Source of the DNA: Paenibacillus cymbidii | Lineage (GTDB): Bacteria > Bacillota > Bacilli > Paenibacillales > NBRC-103111 | Length of the DNA stretch: 64,000 nucleotides | Direction: 5' to 3' | NCBI RefSeq assembly: GCF_004764705.1 | Contig: NZ_SHLX01000030.1 | Span: forward strand, 1 to 64,000 | Shown: piece after piece, positions 63,583 through 64,000 of the stretch | How positions within the stretch are numbered: position 1 is the stretch's first letter | Layout of the letters: each line of letters starts with the position of its first letter | The notes under the pieces: generated by a model | Told to the model about the DNA's origin: nothing | Databases searched by the model: none | Seen by the model: only the letters and a program-made list of their open reading frames with translations | Made by a program: the position numbers and the translations under genes

Positions 63583-64000
63583 TCAGCTCTGCGTTTGCGT
63601 GCCGGAAGCAGCCGGCGCTTGCCGCGCGGCGCCTTGTTTGCCGGCGTCCTGTTTGTCCGTGCGCGGCTCATGCTTGCGGTCGACCATCTGGCCGATCCAG
63701 TCAGTCAGGTTGTCCTTTATGCTGCCGACGAGCTGGTCTTTGCTGATGCCGTGTTCGCTGGCGATGTCGGACAACGATTTGCCTTCCTTCAGCTCGGCGG
63801 CCAAATCGTCCTGGCTGATGCCGAGGATGGTCGCCAGCTTGTCATTGGCTACCGGCAAGCCGCCCGCGCCATGCCCGCCTTTCCCGCCGCCGAAACCGAA
63901 GCCGCCGCGGTCGCCCGGTCCGCCCTTGCCGCCTTTGCCGCCGTTCGGCCCATGCAGCCCTTTCTGCTCGATCAGCTTGCCCACTTCGGCGGCGACTTTC
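63583..64000 (-). CDS. Partial protein with Gly-rich stretch and short helical repeats
   Basis: The reading frame runs off the right edge of the window (the apparent GTG at 63984 is internal). It has a Gly/Lys-rich segment, then two helix-turn-helix-like repeats, LATILGISQDDLAAELKEGKSLSDIA and EHGISKDQLVGSIK, and a Gln/Ala-rich tail. Similar repeats occur in secreted or cell-envelope proteins of Firmicutes of unknown role. I do not assign a function. Confidence 0.55.
   Translation of the reverse strand, partial: KVAAEVGKLIEQKGLHGPNGGKGGKGGPGDRGGFGFGGGKGGHGAGGLPVANDKLATILGISQDDLAAELKEGKSLSDIASEHGISKDQLVGSIKDNLTDWIGQMVDRKHEPRTDKQDAGKQGAARQAPAASGTQTQS

Overview
The window looks like the chromosome of a GC-rich member of the Paenibacillaceae (Paenibacillus or Cohnella type). 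The grounds are strong Gram-positive Shine-Dalgarno sites, four sugar importers of the LplB/YtcP type with lipoprotein binding subunits, membrane-anchored AraC regulators with extracytoplasmic sensor domains, YneF and NtdP-family proteins, and SigA-like promoters. No rRNA, tRNA, CRISPR array, intact insertion sequence or prophage was seen.

Layout. (1) 0.3-11.8 kb, minus strand: importer locus 1, read from high to low coordinate as binding protein, LplB, YtcP, M14 peptidase, GH36, AraC-type sensor-regulator, GH20. (2) 12.0-13.8 kb: M55 D-aminopeptidase (plus) converging on an IclR regulator (minus). (3) 14.1-23.3 kb: a decayed Rpn-type gene end, then importer locus 2 (beta-helix protein, binding protein, LplB, YtcP, AraC-type regulator). 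(4) 23.4-28.3 kb: an unusual superoxide dismutase-like fusion, an MMPL exporter and a TetR regulator preceded by perfect 95-bp tandem repeats. (5) 28.3-34.3 kb: a minus-strand catabolic group (NTF2-like, DapA-family aldolase, heparinase II/III-like, GntR, zinc dehydrogenase). (6) 34.5-38.1 kb: MFS exporter, folE, yneF, a Gfo/Idh oxidoreductase. (7) 38.1-58.2 kb: two paralogous importer loci, 3 and 4, each with AraC-type regulator, binding protein, LplB and YtcP, plus three sialidase-fold proteins, a cytoplasmic-looking subtilase and an unassigned lyase-like protein. (8) 58.3-64 kb: HD-GYP protein, an ntdP-like/queG/ogt operon, a GNAT protein, sodA and a partial gene.

How it works together. 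All four importers lack an ATPase gene, so they probably share an MsmX-type ATPase encoded elsewhere. Almost none of the carbohydrate enzymes has a signal peptide, so the loci seem built to import oligosaccharides and finish them in the cytoplasm. Each importer locus carries its own AraC-type membrane regulator.

The most striking result is regulatory. Four promoters in loci 3 and 4, and more weakly two others, share a direct-repeat site with 21-bp spacing whose promoter-proximal edge lies exactly 23 nt from a -10 hexamer. The repeat sequence differs between loci 3 and 4. This looks like a family of activator sites for the membrane AraC regulators. The second main result is a family of intergenic arrays of short hairpins sharing an AATAGCC/GGCTATT stem, in five long and two short copies. 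In two copies the array is joined to a separate conserved block of about 290 bp.
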